NCBI RefSeq assembly: GCF_014644415.1
Contig: NZ_BMKQ01000002.1
Coordinates: 62,001-126,000 of the forward strand
Reading direction: 5' to 3'
Source of the DNA: Marmoricola endophyticus
GTDB lineage: Bacteria > Actinomycetota > Actinomycetes > Propionibacteriales > Nocardioidaceae
Length of the DNA: 64,000 nt
How positions within the stretch are numbered: the stretch's first letter is position 1; each line of letters opens with the position of its first letter. Below are positions 1-7,318 of this stretch, in pieces. Under the pieces are notes generated by a model. The model saw nothing but the letters and a program-made list of their open reading frames with translations. It was not told the origin of the DNA and did no database searches. The translations under genes were made by a program, and so were the position numbers.

Positions 1-1
1 C

Positions 2-190
2 TGCTATGTCGTGGGGGACTCTGCTCCGTACGGTGTGCACGTCCCGGTGGAGCGCTGGCTGGGCGAACTAGCGCTTGCTTCGGGCTTCCGTAAATGGCGT
101 TTCGAGAAGGTGCGCGACCGTAATACCAAGTGGAAAAATCGCAAGCACACGCACCCGCTTCACGAGGGCCGACTTTGGATCGAGGGCTGA
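2..190 (+). CDS. DNA methyltransferase, C-terminal 62 residues (cut by window edge)
   Basis: The frame is open from base 2 to a TGA at 188-190. It resembles the C-terminal end of type II DNA modification methylases, with a GELALASGFRKW segment, then FEKVRDRNTKWKNRKH and a final HEGRLWIEG. The catalytic and SAM-binding motifs lie upstream of the window, so the type (adenine or cytosine) cannot be stated. The next gene starts 4 nt downstream, the usual layout of a methylase with its cognate endonuclease. GC is visibly lower here than in the chromosomal part of the window, consistent with transfer. Confidence 0.65.
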   Translation, partial: CYVVGDSAPYGVHVPVERWLGELALASGFRKWRFEKVRDRNTKWKNRKHTHPLHEGRLWIEG

Positions 191-193
191 GGT

Positions 194-1060
194 TTGGCTA
201 GAAGTCCGGCGCACCGCATCGGCCAGATCATCGGCTACGCAATGGAGCAGTCTGTAGAGCCCTTGCTACAAGCGGTCGCGGAAGAGCATGGCTTGTACCT
301 TGACACCATTGGTCCGCGCCCTGCGCGAGACGGTAAACGCCTTGTCACTTGGGAAAATGACTCTGGCGGTAAGAACAATCTCGACTTCGTTCTTGAGCGG
401 GGTGGCACACCCGAGAATTTCGGGGAACCGGTTGCCTTCATCGAATCGGCATGGCGTCGTTACACAAAGCACTCGGTCAACAAGGCAGGTGAGATCACGG
501 CGGCCCTCTTGCCACTGCTTCAGCGACACTCGCGCTCGCGGCCGTTTCTTGGGGCGGTCGTCTCTGGAGTGTGGACCGAGGGCGGGATAGGCCACATGGT
601 GGGGCAAGGGGTTCGGGTACTCCATATCCCACGCGAGGTGATCGTTGATTGCTTCGCGAGGTTTGGAATAGATGCTGACTACGACGAGCACACGACGATC
701 GACCACCTCCAAATGCAGGTCGACGCGTGGGACGCGCTGAGCGATTCCGAGCGACAGTCGCTGTCTCGGTCGCTTATGCAGGAAAGTCCAGATCGATATG
801 CCATATTTCGCGAAACGCTCGACCGTCACCTACGCCGCCGCGTGAGCCGCGTATTGATTCTCGCTCTGCACGGTGAGCAAGCATTCTTCAACACAGCGGC
901 AGAGGCTGTGCAGAGTCTACGCGAATACGAGAACACGACGCACGAGCCGATGCTTCTCGCTCGAATCGAAGTGCAGATCTACTACACAAACGAGGACCGG
1001 ATCGAGGCGCAATTTTCCGAGCCGGTAGAAGCGATCGCGTGGCTCGAGAGCCAGGCGTAA
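194..1060 (+). CDS. Putative type II restriction endonuclease (PD-(D/E)XK-like)
   Basis: A 288-residue protein directly downstream of the methylase end. TTG at 194 is chosen because GAGGG at 182-186 sits 7 nt before it; ATG at 241 is an alternative. A possible nuclease core is Asp64 in NNLDFVLE followed by a beta strand ending in AFIESAW (Glu84) and a basic RRYTKHS segment, which suits a degenerate PD-(D/E)XK fold. The AFIESAWRRYTKHS region is the kind found in endonucleases encoded beside methylases. Function is inferred from this motif and from gene order; the recognition site cannot be read from the sequence. Composition is less GC-rich than the host genes. It may protect the element or its host against other phages. 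Confidence 0.6.
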   Translation: MARSPAHRIGQIIGYAMEQSVEPLLQAVAEEHGLYLDTIGPRPARDGKRLVTWENDSGGKNNLDFVLERGGTPENFGEPVAFIESAWRRYTKHSVNKAGEITAALLPLLQRHSRSRPFLGAVVSGVWTEGGIGHMVGQGVRVLHIPREVIVDCFARFGIDADYDEHTTIDHLQMQVDAWDALSDSERQSLSRSLMQESPDRYAIFRETLDRHLRRRVSRVLILALHGEQAFFNTAAEAVQSLREYENTTHEPMLLARIEVQIYYTNEDRIEAQFSEPVEAIAWLESQA

Positions 1061-1360
1061 TCGCGAGTCGAGAAGCGATGCCGGGCGTGAGTGGCGCACT
1101 GTTTCTCGCCCGGCTGCCTAACTAGGCGTCATGCGGTCCGCGCGGCGCTCGGCATGATCCCGCACCTCGGTCACGCAGGCCCCCGTTTCGTCATGTCCTG
1201 TTTCATGCGCGAGCGAACTCGCCGCCGCTGAGGCGTCGCGCAAGCCGCAACGGGGCACGATCAAATTCTTACGCACTTGTTCGCGCTGGTCAGAGCGTCG
1301 CTGGGATTCTTACGGTTCTCTCCTCTTGACCGAGGCCGGTTGTGGGCTAACGGTCTCCCC
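1061..1360. other. Gap between the endonuclease gene and a doubtful small frame
   Basis: I see no convincing gene on either strand here. The segment is less GC-rich than the chromosome, like the restriction gene before it. No clear terminator follows the stop at 1060. Confidence 0.4.
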
Positions 1361-1594
1361 ATGAATGCATACGAGACTGCCACAAATCGGACCGCCGAGA
1401 TCCTTCACGCCGCGATCGGGGAGGCTGTGGAGGACGTCGCCTTCGCGGACCTTGTCGACTCGGTCGTCGACGCGAACGCGGGCGCGTTCCTCGACCCGAT
1501 CGAGCCGGCCCTCCGGCTCGCCAGCCGGGTAGCGGCACGCACAAGAGCCCCGGTCCCTCGCGAGGAGGGCCGGGGCCTCGTCGTGCTCAGGTGA
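1361..1594 (+). CDS. Doubtful small protein (77 aa)
   Basis: The frame starts at ATG 1361 with a protein-like stretch (ETATNRTAEILHAAIGEAVE), probably helical and acidic. Its last third runs through the hairpin at 1547-1576 and becomes Arg-rich, so the true gene may be degraded or may not exist. No good ribosome binding site precedes it. No family is recognised. Confidence 0.25.
   Translation: MNAYETATNRTAEILHAAIGEAVEDVAFADLVDSVVDANAGAFLDPIEPALRLASRVAARTRAPVPREEGRGLVVLR
1547..1576. terminator. Bidirectional hairpin between convergent transcripts
   Basis: GCCCCGG at 1547-1553 pairs with CCGGGGC at 1570-1576, and inner CCCTC/GAGGG bases extend the stem. It lies 10 nt past the stop of the leftward gene ending at 1587 and so probably ends the leftward block. 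It could also stop rightward transcription from the restriction genes. Confidence 0.65.
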
Positions 1595-1943
1595 GCGTGT
1601 CGTAGGCGATCGCTCTCGCGACTGCCTGTTCGCGTTCGCGGAGGGCGGCCTCGTCGACGTCGACGTCGCCGTTAGCGTGGTCGAGGATCTCTTCGTCTAC
1701 CGGGGGTAGGCCGAGCCGCTCGCGGATGTCGTCCTCGATGAGGCATGCGGCGCGGAAGATGACGTCGGCGTACTCGCCGCCGGGCTCCAGACTGAGCGCG
1801 TCGGCGTAGGAGGTCGCCTTCTCCGAGATCGTGGCGCCGAGGAGTGACTCCGGATCGAAGCGCGGGTAGCCCGGGAGACCTTCGTCCGCGAGGTCGAGGC
1901 GACCGCTGCCGGTCGCGCTGTGCTGTTGCTTGCGTCGGGCCAT
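1587..1943 (-). CDS. Hypothetical 118-aa protein following the terminase small subunit
   Basis: The start is ATG at 1943, preceded by a GGGAGG-type ribosome site within the end of the terminase small-subunit gene, 4 nt away. The protein has a basic N-terminus (MARRKQQ) and an acidic C-terminal half with a run of Asp and Glu (DHANGDVDVDEAALREREQ), probably helical. It is the last gene of the leftward block before the terminator. In phiRv1-like elements this position usually holds a protease or capsid gene, and this protein resembles neither. No family is recognised. Confidence 0.6.
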   Translation of the reverse strand: MARRKQQHSATGSGRLDLADEGLPGYPRFDPESLLGATISEKATSYADALSLEPGGEYADVIFRAACLIEDDIRERLGLPPVDEEILDHANGDVDVDEAALREREQAVARAIAYDTLT

Positions 1944-1947
1944 ACGC

Positions 1948-2331
1948 TCAGCGCCTCCCGTTCGCGGCGCCCCAGCGGGTTCGCGCGGCCTTGCGAGCAG
2001 CGCGGGAGACGCCGGTACCTCCGGCGGAGGGGCGCTCGTCGTCGTCGGTCGGGAGGTCAAGGAGCCCGAGGAGCCGGACGAGGATCGCGCGCTGCTGCCG
2101 TGCCTCGACGACCGCAGGAGAGACCTTCCCCGCGTCGGTGACGTGTCCGTCACGACGGACCGCCGCGTCGAGCGCGGCCAGGGTGTCCAGGGTCCGCGCG
2201 ACCTCTGCGAGCGCGGGCTCCTCGACGGCGCCGAGGTCGAACTCCTCCGCGACGCGGAGCCAGTACGTCCGGCCAGCGTCGCCTAGGTCGGCCGGAGGCT
2301 CCGGCCGGGTGTCTTCTTCGGTCTCCGTCAT
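1948..2331 (-). CDS. Phage terminase small subunit, P27-like
   Basis: A 127-residue protein starting at ATG 2331, with AGAGGAGG about 9 nt upstream. It shows the P27-like pattern: LGDAGRTYWLRVAEEFDL, then an acidic helix (EPALAEVARTLDTLAALDAA), then EARQQRAILVRLLGLLDLP and a basic tail (RAARKAARTRW). In cos phages this protein recognises packaging DNA and recruits the large subunit. No large subunit follows; the next gene is short and then comes a terminator. A lone TerS is typical of phage satellites that redirect a helper's packaging motor. The family call is good; the satellite role is inference. Confidence 0.75.
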   Translation of the reverse strand: MTETEEDTRPEPPADLGDAGRTYWLRVAEEFDLGAVEEPALAEVARTLDTLAALDAAVRRDGHVTDAGKVSPAVVEARQQRAILVRLLGLLDLPTDDDERPSAGGTGVSRAARKAARTRWGAANGRR

Positions 2332-2924
2332 GCGGGAGACCTCCTCTCAGGGTGTTGAAACGTCGTGAGCGGGCCGGGTCCCGTTGAACACGGCATGCAT
2401 CCAGACCGCGTCGCGCTATGCCTCCCGGGCTTGCGGGGGAGAGGGGGAGGGGGAGTCCCTCCCCACCCCATCCCGTCGCGAGGATCACCCGATTGAACCG
2501 GGGTGCGGACGTCAGGGTCTCCTGCGCTGTTGCGTACACGCTCATCGTCGCTCGGCTGTGACGCTCGACGATGCTCGGGCCGCTGTGGTCGCACGCGCGC
2601 CGAGCCGTCGATCGTCGTGGACTCTCGCTCGGTCGTGGGCGTGTCGACCAGCACGAGGACGAGGTCGCGTGACGGTAGCCCTGCCTGTGGCTCGTGCGGC
2701 ATGCGCTGTGTAGTGCCTGTCTGCCCGACCACGGGTGCGCCGAGGGCGAGCGATCCACCGGCACGCCGGGCACGAGAGACAGTGCCCGCGTCGGGGTGCA
2801 GTCGAGGAGACCCCCGGTGGTCCTAGACGAGCGAGCCGAGGGGGCAGGGTGCGCGAGGACACGGGGCCGGGAGGGTCGTCGTCGACTTGACCCGGGCCGT
2901 GTCCTCGCGCCCTGTCCGCCGCTG
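2332..2924. other. 593-base stretch with no clear gene, upstream of terS; possible packaging (cos) region
   Basis: Several frames are open on the minus strand but none looks like a known protein and none has a good start signal. Next to terS there is a sharp purine block around 2430-2455 (repeats of GGGGGA) followed by a pyrimidine block near 2457-2472. In cos-type actinophages the cohesive-end site often lies just upstream of the small terminase gene, so this is a candidate packaging site. That reading is speculative. Confidence 0.3.
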
Positions 2925-3137
2925 CTACTCCTCGTCGGCGCCCTCACGCTGGCGGGCTGCCTGTGAAGAGATCGCGTCGAGGGTGCTGCCGACCGGATCA
3001 GCGGGATCGAAGCGGGGCCGGTGTGCTGCTTTCCCGCTCCTGCCGATCCGGCGTGCGCCTGTCCGTGCGCGCCTGTCCCTGCCCGTAGGACTGTTCACGA
3101 TGTAGTCGGAGGCCGGTCGTATTCCGGGGCCGGTCAC
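2925..3137 (-). CDS. Small hypothetical protein (70 aa)
   Basis: GTG at 3137 overlaps the TGA stop of the upstream 43-aa gene (GTGA), suggesting translational coupling and supporting this otherwise weak frame. The first half is basic and Arg-rich; the second half (FDPADPVGSTLDAISSQAAR) looks like an ordinary helix. It ends in an acidic ADEE tail. No family is recognised. It is the last gene of the coupled chain before the 593-base gap. Confidence 0.45.
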   Translation of the reverse strand: MTGPGIRPASDYIVNSPTGRDRRARTGARRIGRSGKAAHRPRFDPADPVGSTLDAISSQAARQREGADEE

Positions 3138-3265
3138 GTGTCTTCACGGTCCTCGACCCGCTCAACGGTGCCGTGAGGCTCGCCGGTCGACTCCTCGGAG
3201 AGTCCGCCGATCTCGCGTACGAGCCATGCCGGGAGCCGGTCCGGCGGTAGTGCTCGCGGCATCAT
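3134..3265 (-). CDS. Very small hypothetical protein (43 aa)
   Basis: ATG at 3265 overlaps the TGA of the upstream gene (ATGA), with GGGAGGG a few bases before it, and its own TGA overlaps the next GTG. The peptide begins MMPRALPPDRLPAWLVREIG and ends in an acidic tail with Glu and Asp. Codon third positions are mostly G or C. Short coupled genes of this kind are typical of phage early regions. Function is unknown. Confidence 0.5.
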   Translation of the reverse strand: MMPRALPPDRLPAWLVREIGGLSEESTGEPHGTVERVEDREDT

Positions 3266-3414
3266 GCCCTCCCTTGCTGGCGCCGGATCTGCTCCAGGAT
3301 CGCGTTCTCGTCGGCGTCACGCTGGATCAGTTCGGTGGCCGCGCTCGCGACGTCGTCGTCTTCGGATCGTGAGAGTTCGACCAGTACGAGATCGTGGATC
3401 GCTTCGCGCTCCAT
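3262..3414 (-). CDS. Small hypothetical protein (50 aa)
   Basis: ATG at 3414 overlaps the stop of the coiled-coil gene by one base (TGATG). The peptide MEREAIHDLVLVELSRSEDD continues as an acidic helix and ends EQIRRQQGRA. It looks like a compact helical protein. No family is recognised. The overlaps on both sides suggest one polycistronic message. Confidence 0.55.
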   Translation of the reverse strand: MEREAIHDLVLVELSRSEDDDVASAATELIQRDADENAILEQIRRQQGRA

Positions 3415-4145
3415 CACTTCTCCTCGCTTGTCTCGTCGGCGCGCGTCCAGGTGGCGTCGTGGGTCCGGGTTCGGGTGTCGCAGATCATCGCGGCCCGCTT
3501 CTCGGTGGTGAAGAAACGGCCGAATGTGCCTGACGTGGCGCGTACCTCGACGAGCCCGGCATCGGTTCCCGCGACCTCGACCATCCACGGTGTGTTCTCG
3601 CGGTCGGTGTCCGCGAGTAGGTCAGCGACACCGACTGCGCCGAACTGCCCGCTCGCCGGATCCCACGGAGACTCCATCCGGCTCGGGGGCGCGCTGAGCC
3701 CGCCGGGGTCGTTGTTCTCCGCCTCCAGCGCCAGGATGAGTGCGTCGACCTTCGCCGCGTGCGCCTCCAACATGAGACGCGCCTCGACTGCGCGGATCTC
3801 CTCGTGAGCATCCTCTATAGCCGAGAGGAACTCCTCAGCGGCTCGTCGTGCTGCGCTGGACGCACGCCCCGCAATCGCCCTCTCCTCCCGCGTCGCTGCC
3901 TCGATCTCTAGGCGCCGGTCCTCGCTACCCCGTGCGCGGGTCGAGTGATGTCCGGCGACGCTCTCTGCGCGGGAGAGGGCGTCCTGAGCGGCCTGAGACT
4001 GCTCGTTCGCCGTGTCGAGTGCCTTCGCCGTCTTCTCGACGCTCTTGGGGAGGGTCTTGTCCGAGAGCACTCGGTAGCCCGGCGCGTCCTCCACGATCGT
4101 CTTACACGAGCCCTGTCCGCGCCCGCGAAGCCTCATCTTCTGCAT
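3414..4145 (-). CDS. Coiled-coil hypothetical protein (243 aa)
   Basis: Start ATG 4145, with GAGAAGGAA about 6 nt upstream. Residues 40 to about 140 are rich in Ala, Glu and Arg with heptad-like spacing (SVEKTAKALDTANEQSQAAQ onward) and should form a long coiled coil. The C-terminal third is different, with a possible compact domain around TPWMVEVAGTDAGLVEVRAT. No signal peptide or membrane segment is seen. Long coiled coils can be scaffolds or structural adaptors in phage, but nothing here fixes a role. It lies in the chain of coupled genes between the 137-aa gene and the 50-aa gene. Confidence 0.6.
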   Translation of the reverse strand: MQKMRLRGRGQGSCKTIVEDAPGYRVLSDKTLPKSVEKTAKALDTANEQSQAAQDALSRAESVAGHHSTRARGSEDRRLEIEAATREERAIAGRASSAARRAAEEFLSAIEDAHEEIRAVEARLMLEAHAAKVDALILALEAENNDPGGLSAPPSRMESPWDPASGQFGAVGVADLLADTDRENTPWMVEVAGTDAGLVEVRATSGTFGRFFTTEKRAAMICDTRTRTHDATWTRADETSEEK

Positions 4146-4161
4146 CTCTGATTCCTTCTCT

Positions 4162-4575
4162 TCAGTCGGTGGTGTCGGTGGTGTCGTCGAGGTCGAACCG
4201 GGGGAGACGTTCGGCGTGGTCGACCTCGCAGCGGATCCGCTCCTGGACGTCGCCGGGAATACCCGTGCTCTGCGCCGCCCGGCAGGTATCGACCGCCGCC
4301 CGCGAGTGCGCCAGCATCGCCGCATGCGGGGTCCAGCCCATCCCGATAGCGGAGATCGAGGAGTAGAGCGCGGCCCTGTACCGCGCGCGGTACTCCTCGA
4401 CCCCGCCACGCGATGCCGACCCGAACGGGATCGGACCTGCGACGTCGGAGGCTGCGTGCCTGCCCGAGCGGCGACCAAGCGCATTAAGGGCGTCGCGTCG
4501 AGGTCCTCGCCGGGCATGGTTGCCACTCGCGGGGCCGCGCTCCCGTGGCCGTGAGGGTCGTGACGTCGAGTCCAT
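4162..4575 (-). CDS. Hypothetical protein (137 aa)
   Basis: ATG at 4575 has a near-perfect AAGGAGG ribosome site at 4585-4591, among the best in the element. The first 45 residues are basic and low in complexity. The central part (VEEYRARYRAALYSSISAIG, then MGWTPHAAMLAHSRAAVDTC) is helical, and the C-terminus is acidic (DDTTDTTD). The next gene starts 16 nt downstream. No family is recognised. Confidence 0.55.
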   Translation of the reverse strand: MDSTSRPSRPRERGPASGNHARRGPRRDALNALGRRSGRHAASDVAGPIPFGSASRGGVEEYRARYRAALYSSISAIGMGWTPHAAMLAHSRAAVDTCRAAQSTGIPGDVQERIRCEVDHAERLPRFDLDDTTDTTD

Positions 4576-5130
4576 AGGCTCGACCTCCTTATGAGCCGCC
4601 GCCGAACGATTCGACGTGCGGAGTCCTGCACCGCACGCGCTCTAGGTCGAACACGTCCGGAAGAGATCCCCGACCGGGCACGGGCGCGCGGTGAGCGCGC
4701 TACTCGCCAGCGCCGCGCCTACTGAGAGCGCGACTAGACGAGCCCAGGGCAGTGCCCGGCCAGGGGGAGACCGCCGGGAGCCACGCGTCCGGACCTGAAT
4801 CCGAGGTGCTCGACCAGGCAGTCAGCCCCGCTCGATTCCGGAAGCAGGACCGGGACGAGCGGGAGATCAGATATCAGCTGGAAAGGGTGCGCGGCTCACC
4901 CGCGCCGCCTACGCGGCTGCGCCGCGAGGTCGAGAGCGACTCCAGGCGGGTCGCGTGCAGCCCGCGACCGCCGCGCCGTGCGTCGGCCCCCAGGCCGTAC
5001 GCCGGGGCGGGTTGGCAGGGCCCGGCCATGTGGATAGGAAGGTCTCCAGGCCGGGTCCTGCCGATCGGGGGTCGGACAGCCGCGCAGGCGGGCGCGCTCG
5101 ACTCGACGCGAGCCAGATGCGGCGGAGCCG
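4576..5130. other. 555-base stretch without a convincing gene
   Basis: It holds the ribosome site of the leftward gene starting at 4575 and probably its promoter. A 51-codon minus-strand frame begins at ATG 5030 but has a poor ribosome site and an Arg/Gly-rich product, so I do not call it. I see no repeat or hairpin that stands out. Confidence 0.4.
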
Positions 5131-5499
5131 CTAGACCGCGCGGGCGAAGTCGACCGCGACGACGTTGTCCGGCAGCGGCTCCGCACGCCGGGGGAGTCGA
5201 GCGGTAGGTGCCGGAGCCGGAGCCGGCGACTCCGCTCGGACGCGCCGGGCGAGAGCATCTGAGACGGTCCGCGCGAAACGCGAGTCTCGCTCGATCCGCT
5301 CCGCCGCGAGCGCGAGCCGTGCTCCGGCCGCGCGGCGGTCCGCTTTGGTCGCGGTGTGTGCCGTCTCGTGGACGAAGTAGCCGAGCGTGAGCCGGAGGTC
5401 TTCGCCGTCGAGGTCGCGGGTCGCGGTGTGCGCCTCGCGGTCGAGGACCTCCGCGACGTCGTCCGCGCTCAGGGTGTGTCGGTCGCCGTGAACGATCAT
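5131..5499 (-). CDS. Hypothetical protein (122 aa)
   Basis: ATG at 5499 overlaps the TGA of the 286-aa gene (ATGA), and GAGGAGAGGAA lies just upstream within that gene, so the two are probably translated together. Residues 10-95 are acidic-to-basic helices (SADDVAEVLDREAHTATRDL, then LGYFVHETAHTATKADRRAA). A Pro/Ala-rich linker follows, and the end is hydrophobic (VVAVDFARAV). The HETAH string resembles an HExxH zinc motif but lacks a supporting third ligand, so I do not call a protease. No family is recognised. Confidence 0.55.
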   Translation of the reverse strand: MIVHGDRHTLSADDVAEVLDREAHTATRDLDGEDLRLTLGYFVHETAHTATKADRRAAGARLALAAERIERDSRFARTVSDALARRVRAESPAPAPAPTARLPRRAEPLPDNVVAVDFARAV

Positions 5500-6356
5500 G
5501 CGCTCTTCCTCTCCTCGTGCGGGTCGGTGGTGGTTGTCGCTTCGTCGTGGATCCACGACGGGACCGCGTATTCGCGATCGCGGATCCGGGGACCGATCGA
5601 GTCCTCCAGGAGTCGGAAGAAGTCCGGCTGTGGCAACGCGCGAGGAGTGTCGCGGTAGGCGAGCCAGACGTCGGAGGACTTCACTCGTCCGCGCGGGCCA
5701 GAGCCCCAGCCCTCCGCGCGAGCGGTCTGCGCGAACCATGCGCCGACGTGCTCGACCAGCGCGGTCGACGGCAGACCGAACCGGTCGGGGTCCTCGCGCA
5801 GCACGCGCGCGGTCTCCCCGAACCGGGACGGTCCGCCCGCGAGGAGCCCGGAGAGCGACGAGGCGGACGCTTTCACCGCGCCGCGCCGGATCTGCTCCTC
5901 CTCCGCCTGCTGTAGTCGGGTCCGGTGGTGGCGTAGCGGTGGCTCTTCGGCGCGGATCGCGAGGACAGTCGCGTTCGACTCGCGCGCCAGGCGTTGCGCC
6001 TCGACGAGGAGTGCGTCCGCGACCTCCGAGAGTGCCGTCACAACCTGTCCGAGCGAGACCGGAGCCCAGGGCTCCGAGGCCTCAGAGCGAGCCCACCATC
6101 CGGCCGAGCGCGCGGAGTCGTTGCCGCGCGGGCGTCCGTCGTGTGCGACGCGGCCACTGAGGAGCGGCTCCAGGTAGCGCGCGAGCCGGACCGGCTTCGG
6201 GAAGCCGCGCGCCTTCCGGAAGACGCCGAAGTCGTCGTCAAAGGAGATCGCCTCGCGCCAGGCCGGGCCGTAGAGGATCGCCGGGACGTCGTGGGCGGGG
6301 TCGGCCAGGCCGACCGCGAGGTCTTCGTAGTCGTCGGTATGCAGGAACGAGAGCAT
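5496..6356 (-). CDS. Hypothetical protein with a D5/primase-like C-terminal winged-helix module (286 aa)
   Basis: The C-terminal 60 residues (RVKSSDVWLAYRDTPRALPQ, then DFFRLLEDSIGPRIRDREYA) follow the pattern of the winged helix at the end of phage and satellite primase-helicases. The middle has a long helix (RHHRTRLQQAEEEQIRR). No Walker A, DEAD or primase active site is present, so it may be a separated DNA-binding part of a replication or regulatory protein. Start ATG 6356 has only a weak ribosome site. The stop overlaps the next gene. The module assignment is a pattern match by eye. Confidence 0.5.
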   Translation of the reverse strand: MLSFLHTDDYEDLAVGLADPAHDVPAILYGPAWREAISFDDDFGVFRKARGFPKPVRLARYLEPLLSGRVAHDGRPRGNDSARSAGWWARSEASEPWAPVSLGQVVTALSEVADALLVEAQRLARESNATVLAIRAEEPPLRHHRTRLQQAEEEQIRRGAVKASASSLSGLLAGGPSRFGETARVLREDPDRFGLPSTALVEHVGAWFAQTARAEGWGSGPRGRVKSSDVWLAYRDTPRALPQPDFFRLLEDSIGPRIRDREYAVPSWIHDEATTTTDPHEERKSA

Positions 6357-6385
6357 CGGGAAGTCTTTCGTCGTCGGTGTCGCTG

Positions 6386-6637
6386 TCAGGTTGAGAGCCG
6401 GGGCCGTGCGGCCGGGTTCAGTGGTCGCGCGGGAGGTTCAGGGGCGGGGTCGCGGGCGGTGCCCGCCCCGGTCCAGGCCCGCGCGTGGCGGGTGAACCGG
6501 GGCGGGATGCCTCGACGACGCGGACCGGGGAACCAGGCCGGTCCGTGCTCACCGCGAGGACTCTCGATCTCGCGGAAGATCAGGGGGACGGGGAGAGCGT
6601 CGGGATCCGTGTAGACCTCTCTCCCCGCGCAAGAACA
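6386..6637 (-). other. Open minus-strand frame without a start codon, beginning inside repeat copy 1
   Basis: Between a TGA at 6638-6640 and the TGA at 6386-6388 one frame is open for 84 codons and reads like protein (GEHGPAWFPGPRRRGIPP and nearby). It has no ATG, GTG or TTG. The frame enters the 82-bp repeat, where it encodes AGREVYTDPD; in repeat copy 2 the same frame gives AGREVYTNPDGW and then stops. It may be a decayed gene, a gene joined by frameshift, or chance. Confidence 0.25.
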
Positions 6638-6679
6638 TCAATCGAGAAGAGGGTCACTAGCGACACTCCCGTCACGGTC
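6598..6679. repeat. 82-bp direct repeat, copy 1
   Basis: Matches copy 2 at 7133-7214 in the same orientation with 10 differences over 82 bases, the inner 53 bases having only 3. It lies 242 bases upstream of the leftward gene starting at 6356. It probably carries promoter and operator elements for the leftward transcript. Confidence 0.8.
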
Positions 6680-6724
6680 CAGGCGCTCCAGCGTCACGAT
6701 CCGTGTAAGGGAGCACGGATCTCG

Positions 6725-7006
6725 TCAGGTTGCGGGCTCCAGGCTCGCGAGGATCGTGCCGTGCGTCTCGCGGAAGGCCGGGACCGTGGCGACGAGCGCC
6801 GCGTACGCCGCGCGCTCTTCGGCCGTGCCGTGCTCGCGGACCAGGTCCTCGAAGGTCGCCAGCGAGTCGCGCTCGCGGCGCGCGCAGCGGTCACGCGAGA
6901 GAGCGACCCGGCATCGCGGCGAACACGTCCGTCGATCCGACCGAGCACCCGGGTCGAGGAGACCCCCACACCACGCGCACACGCGCCTTCGTCTCGTACT
7001 GCTCAC
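6725..7006 (-). CDS. Small zinc-ribbon protein (93 aa)
   Basis: GTG at 7006 is chosen because GGAGAGGAG lies about 5 nt upstream; a GTG at 7054 would add 16 residues without a ribosome site. Cys10 and Cys13 (CAWC) with Cys28 and Cys32 (CSPRC) form a short zinc ribbon of the kind found in small phage and actinobacterial DNA-binding proteins. A helical region with ATFEDLVREHGTAEERAAYA follows. It sits between the two copies of the 82-bp repeat and is the first gene leftward of the integrase, so it could be an excision or regulatory factor. That role is inference. Confidence 0.6.
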   Translation of the reverse strand: MSSTRRRRVCAWCGGLLDPGARSDRRTCSPRCRVALSRDRCARRERDSLATFEDLVREHGTAEERAAYAALVATVPAFRETHGTILASLEPAT

Positions 7007-7132
7007 GGGCTCTCCTCTCCTCGCATCATTCCCGGCCGGGACGGTCCCGGACACGGGTCGCGCGCTAGGCGCTTCGTTGCGTGTACTGAAGGTGGAGTCG
7101 GCCTGAGACCCCCTCGCTGCTCACTCACCAGC

Positions 7133-7214
7133 CGTCGGGATTCGTGTAGACCTCTCTCCCCGCGCTAGAACATCAACCGAGAAGACGGGTACTGCCGTCA
7201 CTCTCGTCACGGTC
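7133..7214. repeat. 82-bp direct repeat, copy 2
   Basis: Second copy of the repeat at 6598-6679, same orientation. It lies 127 bases upstream of the zinc-ribbon gene. The best-conserved part contains AGAACATCAA and GTAGACCTCTCTCCCCGCGC. Placement before two separate leftward genes suggests a duplicated promoter/operator cassette. Confidence 0.8.
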
Positions 7215-7318
7215 GGGCCCGCGAGACCGAGACCGCGAGCGCCTCCAGGAGCGCCCGAGAGGAAGCGACCGGGCCCGGGAGGCTTGGCTCTGCTCAGCGC
7301 GCCTCAGTGGAAACGAGA

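Noticed and set aside
2150-2947. 265-codon minus-strand frame across the terS region
   Set aside because: It overlaps terS in another frame and lacks any family feature. I considered an HNH nuclease, usual at this place in phages, but no His-Asn-His or zinc Cys pattern is present.
5131-5499. Possible HExxH metalloprotease motif (HETAH) in the 122-aa protein
   Set aside because: There is no third ligand and no fold support; a single five-residue match is weak.
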